Positions 11,640 to 19,308 of a stretch of DNA of 23,454 bases are shown piece by piece. This DNA is from a virus, in IMG/VR virus record IMGVR_UViG_3300025128_000344, positions 1-23,454 of that record; one strand, written 5' to 3'. The position numbers and the translations under genes are program-made. The notes under the pieces were generated by a model. That model was not told the DNA's origin and did no database searches. It worked only from the letters and a program-made list of their open reading frames with translations. Numbering within the stretch: position 1 is the stretch's first letter; each line of letters starts with the position of its first letter.

Positions 11640-12282
11640 TTTTCTTCTCCTCTATCTCATAAAAGAAATTATCAGTATCTTCTGTTTTCCATTTACCAGA
11701 GTCTTCTACATTCCACTCTGATGTTTGAACTTTCCAATCAGGAATATTATCTTTCACTGTGAAAGAAGGTAAGTCCCAGATCAGTCTGTTGTTTGGTTGT
11801 GCTGCATAGTTGCCATCATTTAAAGCAAGTATGTGAGCGCACTTATGTTCGTGCGGTATCTCCGAATGTTCGGTGTCTAATATATTACTCTCTGGATGTG
11901 CAAAGTCAACGGTAAATAAATATTTTCCGTGATGCCATTTTTTATCTTTACCTATGTATTTACCAGATGTTCCTTGAATTATATCCCAAGAACAAACAGC
12001 AGGATAATAACTAAAACAATTCCACAACTGAAGTTCATCAAGTCTTCGTGTGGGTACATCTTCCGGTTTAAATCCTCTTTGAATAAAAGCTGTAATAGGT
12101 AGTCTATAAAAGATTGCGCCATTCTCCATAATTGCATGAAATAAAAGTGCGCTACCTGCAATAGAGCTAATACCAAAGATAATACAGTCTTCAACTTCTC
12201 CATGATGTTTTTTACAATCGTATAAATATTCTCTTCTTATTTGCGCATAAGTCGCTGGTATGTTTGAGTTTAAGTAAGCCAT
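11632..12282 (-). CDS. Conserved phage protein of unknown function, 216 residues
   Basis: The sequence looks like a compact folded domain: YAQIRREYLYDC, IIFGISSIAGSALLFHAIME, GAIFYRLPITAFIQRGF, LQLWNCFSYYPAVCSWDIIQ, GKYLFTVDFAH, SEIPHEHKCAHILALNDGNY, AAQPNNRLIWDLPSFT. From memory these blocks recur in proteins of cyanophages and pelagiphages annotated only as hypothetical. Conserved His, Asp and Cys (HEHKCAH) could form a metal or active site. It follows the DNA polymerase gene in the same operon by five bases. A function in nucleic acid metabolism is suggested only by that position. Confidence 0.7.
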   Translation of the reverse strand: MAYLNSNIPATYAQIRREYLYDCKKHHGEVEDCIIFGISSIAGSALLFHAIMENGAIFYRLPITAFIQRGFKPEDVPTRRLDELQLWNCFSYYPAVCSWDIIQGTSGKYIGKDKKWHHGKYLFTVDFAHPESNILDTEHSEIPHEHKCAHILALNDGNYAAQPNNRLIWDLPSFTVKDNIPDWKVQTSEWNVEDSGKWKTEDTDNFFYEIEEKKND

Positions 12283-12287
12283 TATAA

Positions 12288-14243
12288 TTATCCATTTATT
12301 TGCCCCCAGTTATCTCCTGACTCATAGTCAACTTTATTGGGGATCTTTAATGTAACAGCTTCTTCCATAATCTCAATAATTTTTTTAGCTTGCTTGTCTG
12401 ACTCTACAGAAATATCCAATTCATCGTGTATTTGTATGTGCGGTACAATACCCTCTCTATATAAATTTAACATAGCTTGTTTAGTCATGTCTGCTGCAGA
12501 ACCTTGAATTAATTTATTTAAAGCTTTGTAAGTAAAAGCTCTTTTTATATTTGGCTTTATACTTTTTAAAATTTCGCTTTCTGTGATTTCTCCTAGATCT
12601 AATTTATATTTTTGTTTCTCTATTTCTTTTGTTTTTTGTTTAACTATTGAAGCTTCTCTAGCTTCTGCTTCAGTCATTGGAGGACTAAAGACTCCAGGGT
12701 TATATTCATTTAGTTCCCATTTATCAAACCTACATTTTCTTCCAAGTAAAGTTCTAATATATCCTAAAGCTGCTCCGTCTTTTGATGTGTTGTTCATTAG
12801 ATCTTTAACAAATGGAACACGGTCATGATATTTATTAAATAATTTCTCTGCTTCATCTTTTGTCGATAAACCTAATTCTGCTTGTAGCTTTGCTTTACCC
12901 ATACCATAAAACAAACCTAAATTAATTGTCTTAGCCTGTGTCCTAGATATGTCTGCCATGTCTGCTACAGTCTGATGAAAGTCTACTTCGTTATTATTAA
13001 ACTCATTCACAATCTTTTTTACTTCTTCTTCATTACGAAGTTTCTGACTTGAAGCTGCATAGTGCACAACTAATCTTGGTTCTTGTTGACTGTAATCAAA
13101 ACATCCCCATTTGTGACCACTCTCTGGTATAAATAGAGATCTAATCATAGGCCCTAGCTGCTTGTTCCTCGCTGGGATTTGTTGGAGGTTTGGATTTGAA
13201 TATGAAAATCTACCTGTCACGGTCCCGCCACCCTCACCTCTAATAGGGTTGATGTCTGCGTGTATTCTACCTTTATATTGATACTTGATAATCGTATCTA
13301 TAAATGTAGTATGTGCTTTGTTTATCTCTCTTGCTTTTGAGATTTTATTAACAATAGGATTTTTATGTTCTTGAAGAAAGTTTTTAGTAAATGAAGGTGC
13401 CTTCGATGCTGCAGTTCTTGCGTAAGGTAAACCTAATTTATCAAAAACTTTGGCAATACTTCTTGCAGCCCATATTTGAGGTTCTAGGTTGGTTTCTTTT
13501 TTTATCTCTAGGAGCAATTTTTCTTCTTGTGATGCTAATTGTTGCTTCAATTTATGAGCTTTTTCAACGTCCACTCGAACGCCCTTAATTTTCATATCAA
13601 TTAACGCAGGAAACAATTGAGTTTCTAAATTAAATATATTTGTAAGATTTTGTTTTTTAATTTCTACAGATAATTTTTTAAAAAGTTTTAAAGTTAATTC
13701 AGCATCTTTCTCTGCATAGGCACCAACAAACATATCAGGTAACTTCCACATCTCTGCTTTTGGGTCAACACCAGCTTTAGCTGCGGCTTCTTTCAATGCT
13801 GTCTCGTCTTTAACTTCACCCAACCATTCATATGATACGCTGTTTAGTGAGTATGAGAATTTGTTTTCATCAACCAATGCTGCCATTACCATTGTGTCTA
13901 CAATGTGTCCATTAATATTAACTCCGTATGCTTTTAACCAACAAACATCATACATCGCATTGTGAAATAATTTTGTAGCAGGTAAAGCACATACATCTTT
14001 AATCCAACTCATAACACTGACTTCATCAAAATGATTCTGTTCTAAATGTCCAAAAGAATAATAACCCGACCATCCCTCTACAGCTACCGCAATACCAACA
14101 ATCTCACCTTCTCCAATCAACGCACCAGAACCACGTGATTTTAAACTAGGGTCTTTTGTTTCTAAATCGATTGCAATATACTTGTGATCTTTTAAGTCTG
14201 GAAAAGAAGTGGGGCTATTCCATTCTGTTTGTGCAGTGTACAT
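12288..14243 (-). CDS. polA: Family A DNA polymerase with 3'-5' exonuclease
   Basis: The 651-residue enzyme lacks the 5'-nuclease domain, as in phage T7-like polymerases. The proofreading exonuclease shows D26 and E28 (IDLET), N95/D99 (FHNAMYD) and Y176/D180 (YAEKD). The polymerase domain has GRFSYSNPNLQQIPAR, motif A FDYSQQEPR (D383), motif B RTQAKTINLGLFYGM (R434, K438, Y446) and motif C IHDEL (D607). The residue equivalent to E. coli F762 is Leu442. A segment of about 60 residues between GRK and NKLIQGSAAD is longer than in E. coli Pol I. It replicates the phage genome and is coupled to DUF3310 and the helicase upstream. Confidence 0.95.
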   Translation of the reverse strand: MYTAQTEWNSPTSFPDLKDHKYIAIDLETKDPSLKSRGSGALIGEGEIVGIAVAVEGWSGYYSFGHLEQNHFDEVSVMSWIKDVCALPATKLFHNAMYDVCWLKAYGVNINGHIVDTMVMAALVDENKFSYSLNSVSYEWLGEVKDETALKEAAAKAGVDPKAEMWKLPDMFVGAYAEKDAELTLKLFKKLSVEIKKQNLTNIFNLETQLFPALIDMKIKGVRVDVEKAHKLKQQLASQEEKLLLEIKKETNLEPQIWAARSIAKVFDKLGLPYARTAASKAPSFTKNFLQEHKNPIVNKISKAREINKAHTTFIDTIIKYQYKGRIHADINPIRGEGGGTVTGRFSYSNPNLQQIPARNKQLGPMIRSLFIPESGHKWGCFDYSQQEPRLVVHYAASSQKLRNEEEVKKIVNEFNNNEVDFHQTVADMADISRTQAKTINLGLFYGMGKAKLQAELGLSTKDEAEKLFNKYHDRVPFVKDLMNNTSKDGAALGYIRTLLGRKCRFDKWELNEYNPGVFSPPMTEAEAREASIVKQKTKEIEKQKYKLDLGEITESEILKSIKPNIKRAFTYKALNKLIQGSAADMTKQAMLNLYREGIVPHIQIHDELDISVESDKQAKKIIEIMEEAVTLKIPNKVDYESGDNWGQING

Positions 14244-14482
14244 TAACTATAATCTCTTTCTAAAATCATTTCTAAATAATGCATTGCTTTCTTAATATCT
14301 TCTTCTTTTCCCTTGGAGGAGTGTCTGCATATGTATTTTATAGCCGAGCCTTCTGCAAATTTCAACCCATTTTCATTTATAAACTGTGCTGGCTGAATTT
14401 TAAAAGATCGATAGTGTTTTCCACCCACCTGTTTTTCTAACGAATCATAAGCTATCTCTTTAAAGTCATCTTTGTGTGTCAT
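14243..14482 (-). CDS. DUF3310 family protein
   Basis: This 79-residue protein carries the family signature QVGGKHYRSFKIQPAQFINE, then NGLKFAEGSAIKYICRH and KGKEEDIKKAMHYLEMILE. DUF3310 proteins are frequent in phages, usually within replication or nucleotide-metabolism clusters, and their biochemical activity is not settled. The gene starts at an ATG overlapping the helicase stop (ATGA) and ends at the first base of the polymerase gene, so it is tightly coupled to both. Confidence 0.85.
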   Translation of the reverse strand: MTHKDDFKEIAYDSLEKQVGGKHYRSFKIQPAQFINENGLKFAEGSAIKYICRHSSKGKEEDIKKAMHYLEMILERDYS

Positions 14483-16023
14483 ATTATTTGTCCTCCTATT
14501 GTGTAGTAGTGCGCTGTTAAAGGTGATAAAATATACAACCTTTTCATCGCCCGTGTTGTTCCAACAAAAAACAATCTGTGTGTTGAGTCTGGATCTTCAG
14601 CTGCTTTTTGTGCTAACATTGTTGATTGTGTTTCTGTTCCGTAGTCTATACACAAAACAATATTTTCTCTTTCTCTACCTTTGGCTCCGTGTATGGTAGA
14701 TAATTCTATTCTTGGATCTGTTGATAAATCATCACCGCTTTTTAAAATACTTTTTATATATTTTTTTACATCTTCATCAAAGCTTAACTGTTGCCAATCA
14801 CCTTCAATTAACAAACCATGTTTCTTTTTTAAAATATCTAAAGATATTATTTCCTCACTGCTTAATGTTTTGCCGCTAGAATAACCATACTTAATATGAT
14901 TCTTATTGTAGTTTAAATAAGTCCACATATTTTTTGTTTCTTCAACTGTTGCTAGTTCTCCGTTATTTAATTTGTTCCAAGTTCTATAAGCTTCTAAAGT
15001 TTTTTGTGGTAGGATAGTGTTTCCTTTACCAAAAATTCTTAAACCTTTTCTATAAAAATGCTCTGAAAAATCTTTTAGTAATTTATTAGTTGTTGCTAGA
15101 ATCATCCATTCTCCTTCATTAAAATCTAGCTCTTCTAAGTAACAGTTTTCAATAAGTTCTCCCTCTTCATCTTTAGGGTACCATTTCTTATCTACTCGTT
15201 TACTTATGTAAGGTAGTATCTCTAAGGCTTTTCTATGCACTGCTTTTGGAACTCTGTAAGACTTTTCTTGGTCGTCTCTTTCTCCATCTAAGTCTATAAA
15301 AATATTAGAGTCTGCACCTTGAAAATTATATATTGTTTGGTCGTCGTCCCCTGCAATGTAAGATCGTTTACATCTTGACTCAATGTAAAAAAACATATTC
15401 CATTGCAGAGGATTCAGATCCTGGGCTTCATCAAGAAAAATTGCATCGAGAGCAAGATGTTTCTTTTCCTCAACAAATAGTTTAATCATGTCAGAGAACT
15501 CATACATAACATTTGATTTCTTATAATATTCAATATCTCTTTCTAATTGTTCTACAAAAAATATATCTACAGAGCCTTGATGATAATTTAATTGTATAGA
15601 AGCTTCTTGTAGACTAATCAATTTTGCTCTAGCATAATTTATAACCTGTAAATTCTTATCTTGATGTATGGTGGCTCCGCTTTCGTTAATAAAAGTATCA
15701 AAGTTTACGGCAGAATAAATTGGAAATACATTTTTAAACTGTTTCCATTTCTTACCGTTTAACAATTTTTCTTTAGTATTAATTGCTAGTTCTTTGGTTC
15801 CTATGCCGTGAAGCGTTGATACATATAAAAGTTCAACTTCGGGAAAAACTTTTTGAATTTTTTCTGCACCATCTAAAGCTGCAGCTCTACTAAAAGTAAC
15901 ATAAGCTATCTTCTGTGGATCTGTATGTAGGTCATTAATCTCTTTGTTTAAATAATGATTGACAAGCCTGTAAGTTTTACCTGTGCCTGGTGGACCCATT
16001 ATTTTTTTTCTGATTACTGCCAT
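14479..16023 (-). CDS. UvrD/Dda-like SF1 DNA helicase
   Basis: The 514-residue protein has the SF1A motifs: GPPGTGKT (Walker A, 10-17), VSTLHGIG (motif Ia area), DEAQDL (Walker B, 198-203), GDDDQTIYNFQGA (motif III, 225-237), SYRVP (motif IV), STIHGAKGRE (motif V) and FFVGTTRA (motif VI, 485-492). It lacks long accessory insertions, so it is nearer T4 Dda and short phage helicases than RecB. It translocates on single-stranded DNA, 3' to 5' in UvrD or 5' to 3' in Dda; the polarity cannot be read here. It starts 10 bases inside the primase gene and is the only obvious processive helicase in the replication operon. Confidence 0.9.
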   Translation of the reverse strand: MAVIRKKIMGPPGTGKTYRLVNHYLNKEINDLHTDPQKIAYVTFSRAAALDGAEKIQKVFPEVELLYVSTLHGIGTKELAINTKEKLLNGKKWKQFKNVFPIYSAVNFDTFINESGATIHQDKNLQVINYARAKLISLQEASIQLNYHQGSVDIFFVEQLERDIEYYKKSNVMYEFSDMIKLFVEEKKHLALDAIFLDEAQDLNPLQWNMFFYIESRCKRSYIAGDDDQTIYNFQGADSNIFIDLDGERDDQEKSYRVPKAVHRKALEILPYISKRVDKKWYPKDEEGELIENCYLEELDFNEGEWMILATTNKLLKDFSEHFYRKGLRIFGKGNTILPQKTLEAYRTWNKLNNGELATVEETKNMWTYLNYNKNHIKYGYSSGKTLSSEEIISLDILKKKHGLLIEGDWQQLSFDEDVKKYIKSILKSGDDLSTDPRIELSTIHGAKGRERENIVLCIDYGTETQSTMLAQKAAEDPDSTHRLFFVGTTRAMKRLYILSPLTAHYYTIGGQII

Positions 16024-17552
16024 GGTTCTTTCTCCATTTCATATTTTTTTGTAGATGGTTTATCTAAATTAACGTGGTTCATTTCTAGAACTCTATGTGT
16101 CTTACCATCTATTTTTGGACTAGTTTCTGTTGCTTTAAATAACTGTTGCAACATCCTTAATGTTTTTTGTTTTGGATACGTCTTGTCTGCCCAAGTTTTT
16201 GTTCTTAGTAAGTATTTCCAAAAATTAGAGAACTTAAACATGGTTATGCCGTTTTTATCAGTAAAGGCAACACCTCTTAAAATGTCTTCTTTATCTCGAC
16301 CTGGTGTTTTATTAATATATTCTGACAAAATCTCAGTCAATTGCACACTTATTTTAGAGGACTCTGGAGCAGTTATTGGTTTAGCATTTACCATTAATTT
16401 TATTAATGCTTTTCGCCACGCATGTTTAGGTACGGGCATTAAAGGTTTTCCAATCTGTTCCATACATGCCACAGAAAATTTCTCTGCATCATGAAGTGTG
16501 GCTCCATCTACTTCTACTGTGGGACCATCTAATGAAACAAACCAGATTGGTGGTTCAGATTCATACTTTCTAATTTCTGTAATTTCTAAAGTAGGCCCAT
16601 CTTCTCCTATACCAAATTCTTTTGTTGCACATTTTTTTGCATTACAAAAACTAGATATTGGTTCATCTTTACATTTGTATCTATACTCTTTACTATCGAG
16701 AGATTTTTTTAATACATCAATTTCATTTGCACCCAGCGGTGGCTTCATAAATTTTTCATCGTATATATGCATACGACCTTTCCATTCATTGTTTTGTGTG
16801 TATCTTTTTTTAAGGTATACACCAACATTATACATACAATTATTTCTCTGTCCGTTTGGAACTCCATCGCTTAATAAAGTAACTAAGCATGGAGGCATAC
16901 CTTTAAAATAATCTAAATTTTCTTTCTCATTTACAATGGCAAAATTAGTTAGCTCTTCTTCTGTCATAGCCATTTCGTTGTGGTAATCAAAAAATTCTTC
17001 TAGAGACATTTTCATCCCCTTAGAATTAAATGCGTATCTTACTGAGTCTTTGCAATTATGATAAGGTAGATTTAAAAAACTTCCTGTGTCTCCTCTAGCT
17101 ACGTTGATAGTATCCTGCTTAGGATATATCTCTGCTCTTGCATAACCAATTTCTGATGCTATTATTTTTAACTTGGCTCTCATTACAATGGCTGGGACAA
17201 ACGTTTTTGTAAAAACAAATATGTGGGCTCCACCTGATTTGGAACGAAATACTATTGCTTTAATATTTTTTTCTTGTAGTTTTTTAATAAAGTCTTGGTG
17301 ATTTACAGGGTATACATCTACATCAATACAACCCCATTTTAATTTATTGTCTCTGTTAATAGGAATGATACCTAAGCCAGGATCCTTACCTTCTAAATGA
17401 TCTTGCCATAATTTTTCAATAGGTGGTTTATGCACGGTAAAAGATCTTGTTTCATTTTTACCCTTCTCATTTACTTGACTACTTTTTTTGGTAATGCCGT
17501 GGGCAATATCTAAACCTTCAAAAATATATATAAATTTATTTAACTCTTTCAT
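16014..17552 (-). CDS. Archaeo-eukaryotic-type primase with Cys cluster (TOTE-like)
   Basis: The 512-residue protein reads as an AEP-superfamily primase. It has WGCIDVDVY (D77, D79), FRSKSGGAHIFVF (S106-H110) and EIYPKQDTI followed by GSFLNLPYHN, the set found in primases of the TOTE/REP-like branch. A second domain has a PPCLVTLL..GVPNGQRNN block like a primase C-terminal helix bundle. Four cysteines (C222, C294, C303, C308, the last three within KCKDEPISSFCNAKKC) may hold zinc or an iron-sulfur cluster. It would synthesise primers for the PolA two genes downstream. It overlaps the helicase gene by 10 bases. A ribosome site GAGAG precedes the ATG. Confidence 0.8.
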   Translation of the reverse strand: MKELNKFIYIFEGLDIAHGITKKSSQVNEKGKNETRSFTVHKPPIEKLWQDHLEGKDPGLGIIPINRDNKLKWGCIDVDVYPVNHQDFIKKLQEKNIKAIVFRSKSGGAHIFVFTKTFVPAIVMRAKLKIIASEIGYARAEIYPKQDTINVARGDTGSFLNLPYHNCKDSVRYAFNSKGMKMSLEEFFDYHNEMAMTEEELTNFAIVNEKENLDYFKGMPPCLVTLLSDGVPNGQRNNCMYNVGVYLKKRYTQNNEWKGRMHIYDEKFMKPPLGANEIDVLKKSLDSKEYRYKCKDEPISSFCNAKKCATKEFGIGEDGPTLEITEIRKYESEPPIWFVSLDGPTVEVDGATLHDAEKFSVACMEQIGKPLMPVPKHAWRKALIKLMVNAKPITAPESSKISVQLTEILSEYINKTPGRDKEDILRGVAFTDKNGITMFKFSNFWKYLLRTKTWADKTYPKQKTLRMLQQLFKATETSPKIDGKTHRVLEMNHVNLDKPSTKKYEMEKEPWQ

Positions 17553-17571
17553 ATTGCTCTCTGATTAAACA

Positions 17572-17601
17572 TGGGCGGCCTACGTCTCCATTGGCCGCCC
17601 A
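17572..17601 (-). terminator. GC-rich hairpin between candidate SSB and primase genes
   Basis: TGGGCGGCC (17572-17580) pairs perfectly with GGCCGCCCA (17593-17601), leaving a 12-base loop. This is a 9-bp stem, seven of them G-C, in an AT-rich genome. On the minus strand it lies after the candidate SSB stop and before the primase ribosome site. It is followed only by TGTTTAAT, so it may be a leaky terminator or mRNA stabiliser rather than a full stop. Confidence 0.55.
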
Positions 17602-17610
17602 CTATTCACA

Positions 17611-18333
17611 CTATTTGCTAGCTAAACTAGTGTAAAATTTTTTAGCACGTTCATATAAACTACTATCTTTAACTGGTCCGATCTTAGTAACATTGTAACC
17701 ATACCATTGATTACCTTTACCAGAATTTAAAACCGAAGTTAATTTATAACTGTGACTAAAAGATGATGGATTGTATGGTCCGTTTTTACCATTGAAGGTA
17801 ATTGACAACATCATAGAGTTCCATCCTCTGCTTATTTTACCCTGAGACGAACTCATAGATACTAAAGCTTGTTCAATAGAATCTCCATCAACGATCAATA
17901 CATAGTGCTGACCAACAGTTAAGATATAATTACCATTATCTAATCGGTCTTTACCAGATCCATCTTTAGTGGTTTTTGATAGAATCTCAGAGTTATCGGC
18001 GTATATGTTCTCTGGTCTATTAGAACCAGTTCCAAAATCAGCCCACTCTTGGTACTCTAACTTATAATGGCAGGGAATAACTTCTATTCCTTTTGCTCCA
18101 TCATATAGTTTTTTTGTAACTATATTTAAAAACATGCCTGGTTCCGCACCTTCAACATAACTTTGATTACGCTTCTGTGCTTCTCCTGAGCCGTTCTGTA
18201 AAAGTTTCAAGATAGGTAAAGCCAAACTTTGTGTCTTTACATTCTCAAAACCTGATGCAGCATCATCTTCAAACAATATTGTTGAAGGTAGCTCTGCCTC
18301 TTTTTTTATTGCTACTTGTTTCTCGTCACTCAT
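17611..18333 (-). CDS. Candidate single-stranded DNA-binding protein
   Basis: The 240-residue protein is beta-rich and acidic at its N-terminus. It has blocks such as QSLALPILKLLQNGSGEAQK, GAEPGMFLNIVTKKLYDG, IEVIPCHYKLEYQEWADFG, YILTVGQHYVLIVDGD, SRGWNSMMLSI and LTSVLNSGKGNQWYGYNV. From memory, proteins with this layout sit in phage replication operons and some are annotated as ssDNA-binding or gp2.5-like. I cannot see a defined OB-fold motif, so this is a position-based call. The start has a perfect AAGGAG six bases upstream, implying strong translation, and a hairpin follows the gene. Both fit a stoichiometric DNA-binding protein. Confidence 0.45.
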   Translation of the reverse strand: MSDEKQVAIKKEAELPSTILFEDDAASGFENVKTQSLALPILKLLQNGSGEAQKRNQSYVEGAEPGMFLNIVTKKLYDGAKGIEVIPCHYKLEYQEWADFGTGSNRPENIYADNSEILSKTTKDGSGKDRLDNGNYILTVGQHYVLIVDGDSIEQALVSMSSSQGKISRGWNSMMLSITFNGKNGPYNPSSFSHSYKLTSVLNSGKGNQWYGYNVTKIGPVKDSSLYERAKKFYTSLASK

Positions 18334-18335
18334 TT

Positions 18336-18887
18336 CTATCTCCTTGTGATTTTTGTACTGTTACCCGCGTAAGTTTTAAATAGATCAGAGGGCATCTCAC
18401 GTCCAGATTCGAGACGCTCCCTGACTACTGCTTTAAGTGTCATGGCATGAACCCCTATCTTCTGGACTGGTTCATATCCTTGACCTTTTGCAAGGTCCGC
18501 GTATTTGCTCGCCTTGTTGTCTTCGCCTTGACCAAAGGTAACGGTAACATCGTTTTTAATGATGTCACCTAGGCCATTGTTTCGAAGCCATTGAAAAGCT
18601 TTTTCCTGATTCTCAGGTAAGATAGAGGCACTATAGAATTTTTTTATTTCTATAACTTCTTCATCCTTAAGCTTTAATTTTGTAATATGCATTTTCTCCA
18701 TCATCTCAGGTATTTCAAATTGAGATAATTGTTTTGCTTGTTCTTTTAATTTAGAAACACTTTTCTCTGCGTTTGCAATCTCGTCTTCTAAATTTTTTAA
18801 TTCTATAACTTTACTAGACAAACTTTCAGCTGTGTCTGCTTGAGTTACAGATTGTACTCTGTCTTGTTCATAGTCTATTTGACTCAT
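18336..18887 (-). CDS. Conserved phage replication-cluster protein with coiled coil
   Basis: From the ATG at 18887, preceded by AGAGGTGA, the product is 183 residues. A more upstream start at 18905 has no such site. A coiled coil (LKNLEDEIANAEKSVSKLKE) leads to a conserved domain with LPDL-like EIPEMMEK, LKLKDEEVIEI, NQEKAFQWLRNNGLGDIIKN, DVTVTFGQGED, VQKIGVHAMTLKAVVRERLE and a FKTYAGNSTKI end. The family (HGDIIKN..VxFGRGED in many phages) is common next to SSB-like genes but has no known activity to my knowledge. The stop lies in the ribosome site of the next gene. Confidence 0.7.
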   Translation of the reverse strand: MSQIDYEQDRVQSVTQADTAESLSSKVIELKNLEDEIANAEKSVSKLKEQAKQLSQFEIPEMMEKMHITKLKLKDEEVIEIKKFYSASILPENQEKAFQWLRNNGLGDIIKNDVTVTFGQGEDNKASKYADLAKGQGYEPVQKIGVHAMTLKAVVRERLESGREMPSDLFKTYAGNSTKITRR

Positions 18888-19254
18888 CGATTTCACCTCT
18901 TTCATGTATGTTAAACTCAGTTGGATAGTACATCTTTTCCTGCCTGTCCCAAGTTAACGTTTTATACTTTCCGTTGTTAATATCACACGCAACAGCAATT
19001 GCCAAACCAATAACCTTTGGATCTCCAGATAAAAGTAAATAATCTTTATCAGAAAAATCTTTTAGCAATCTTCTAAGCTGATAAGTTATCGGACCAGGAC
19101 TTCTAACTATTTGTGTGTCCTCTCTAAGAAGAACTTTTATTTGGCCATACTTTTGTGCGCCAACAATATTATATTTTGGACGACCAATTTTTGTACCAGG
19201 AACTTCTTGTAGCAGATAAACTATCGGCTCATTGTTTAGTGTCTTTTCTTTCAT
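18868..19254 (-). CDS. Hypothetical 128-residue protein, first gene of the replication operon
   Basis: The ATG at 19254 starts MKEKTLNNEPIVYLLQEVPG. The core continues KIGRPKYNIVGAQKYGQIKV, SPGPITYQLRRLLKDFSDKD and YLLLSGDPKVIGLAIAVACD, then LTWDRQEKMYYPTEFNI. From memory the same pattern occurs in marine phage hypothetical proteins. An upstream frame extension to 19350 is rejected because it crosses the promoter and is hydrophobic and non-phage-like. No ribosome binding site lies between promoter and ATG; the mRNA is predicted to be leaderless. The gene overlaps the next by 20 bases. Function is unknown. Confidence 0.7.
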   Translation of the reverse strand: MKEKTLNNEPIVYLLQEVPGTKIGRPKYNIVGAQKYGQIKVLLREDTQIVRSPGPITYQLRRLLKDFSDKDYLLLSGDPKVIGLAIAVACDINNGKYKTLTWDRQEKMYYPTEFNIHERGEIDESNRL

Positions 19255-19256
19255 GC

Positions 19257-19284
19257 TTGACAATATAATCTTTTCATTTATATT
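19257..19284 (+). promoter_or_regulatory. Sigma70-type promoter for the SNF2 gene, symmetric element
   Basis: TTGACA (19257-19262), a 16-base spacer, and TATATT (19279-19284). The expected start is near 19291, leaving about 17 bases before the SNF2 ATG, including the purine-rich GAAAGAAGAAA. The element is half of a perfect 11-bp inverted repeat, TTGACAATATA...TATATTGTCAA, with an 11-base centre. Confidence 0.65.
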
Positions 19285-19289
19285 GTCAA
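19262..19289 (-). promoter_or_regulatory. Sigma70-type promoter for the replication operon, symmetric element
   Basis: Mirror of the plus-strand promoter: TTGACA (19289-19284), 16 bases, TATATT (19267-19262). Each -10 box shares bases with the opposite -35 box. The expected start is at about 19255-19254, on the ATG of the first operon gene. The two promoters cannot be used on the same molecule at the same moment. Confidence 0.65.
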
Positions 19290-19308
19290 CTAGAAAGAAG
19301 AAATAAAA

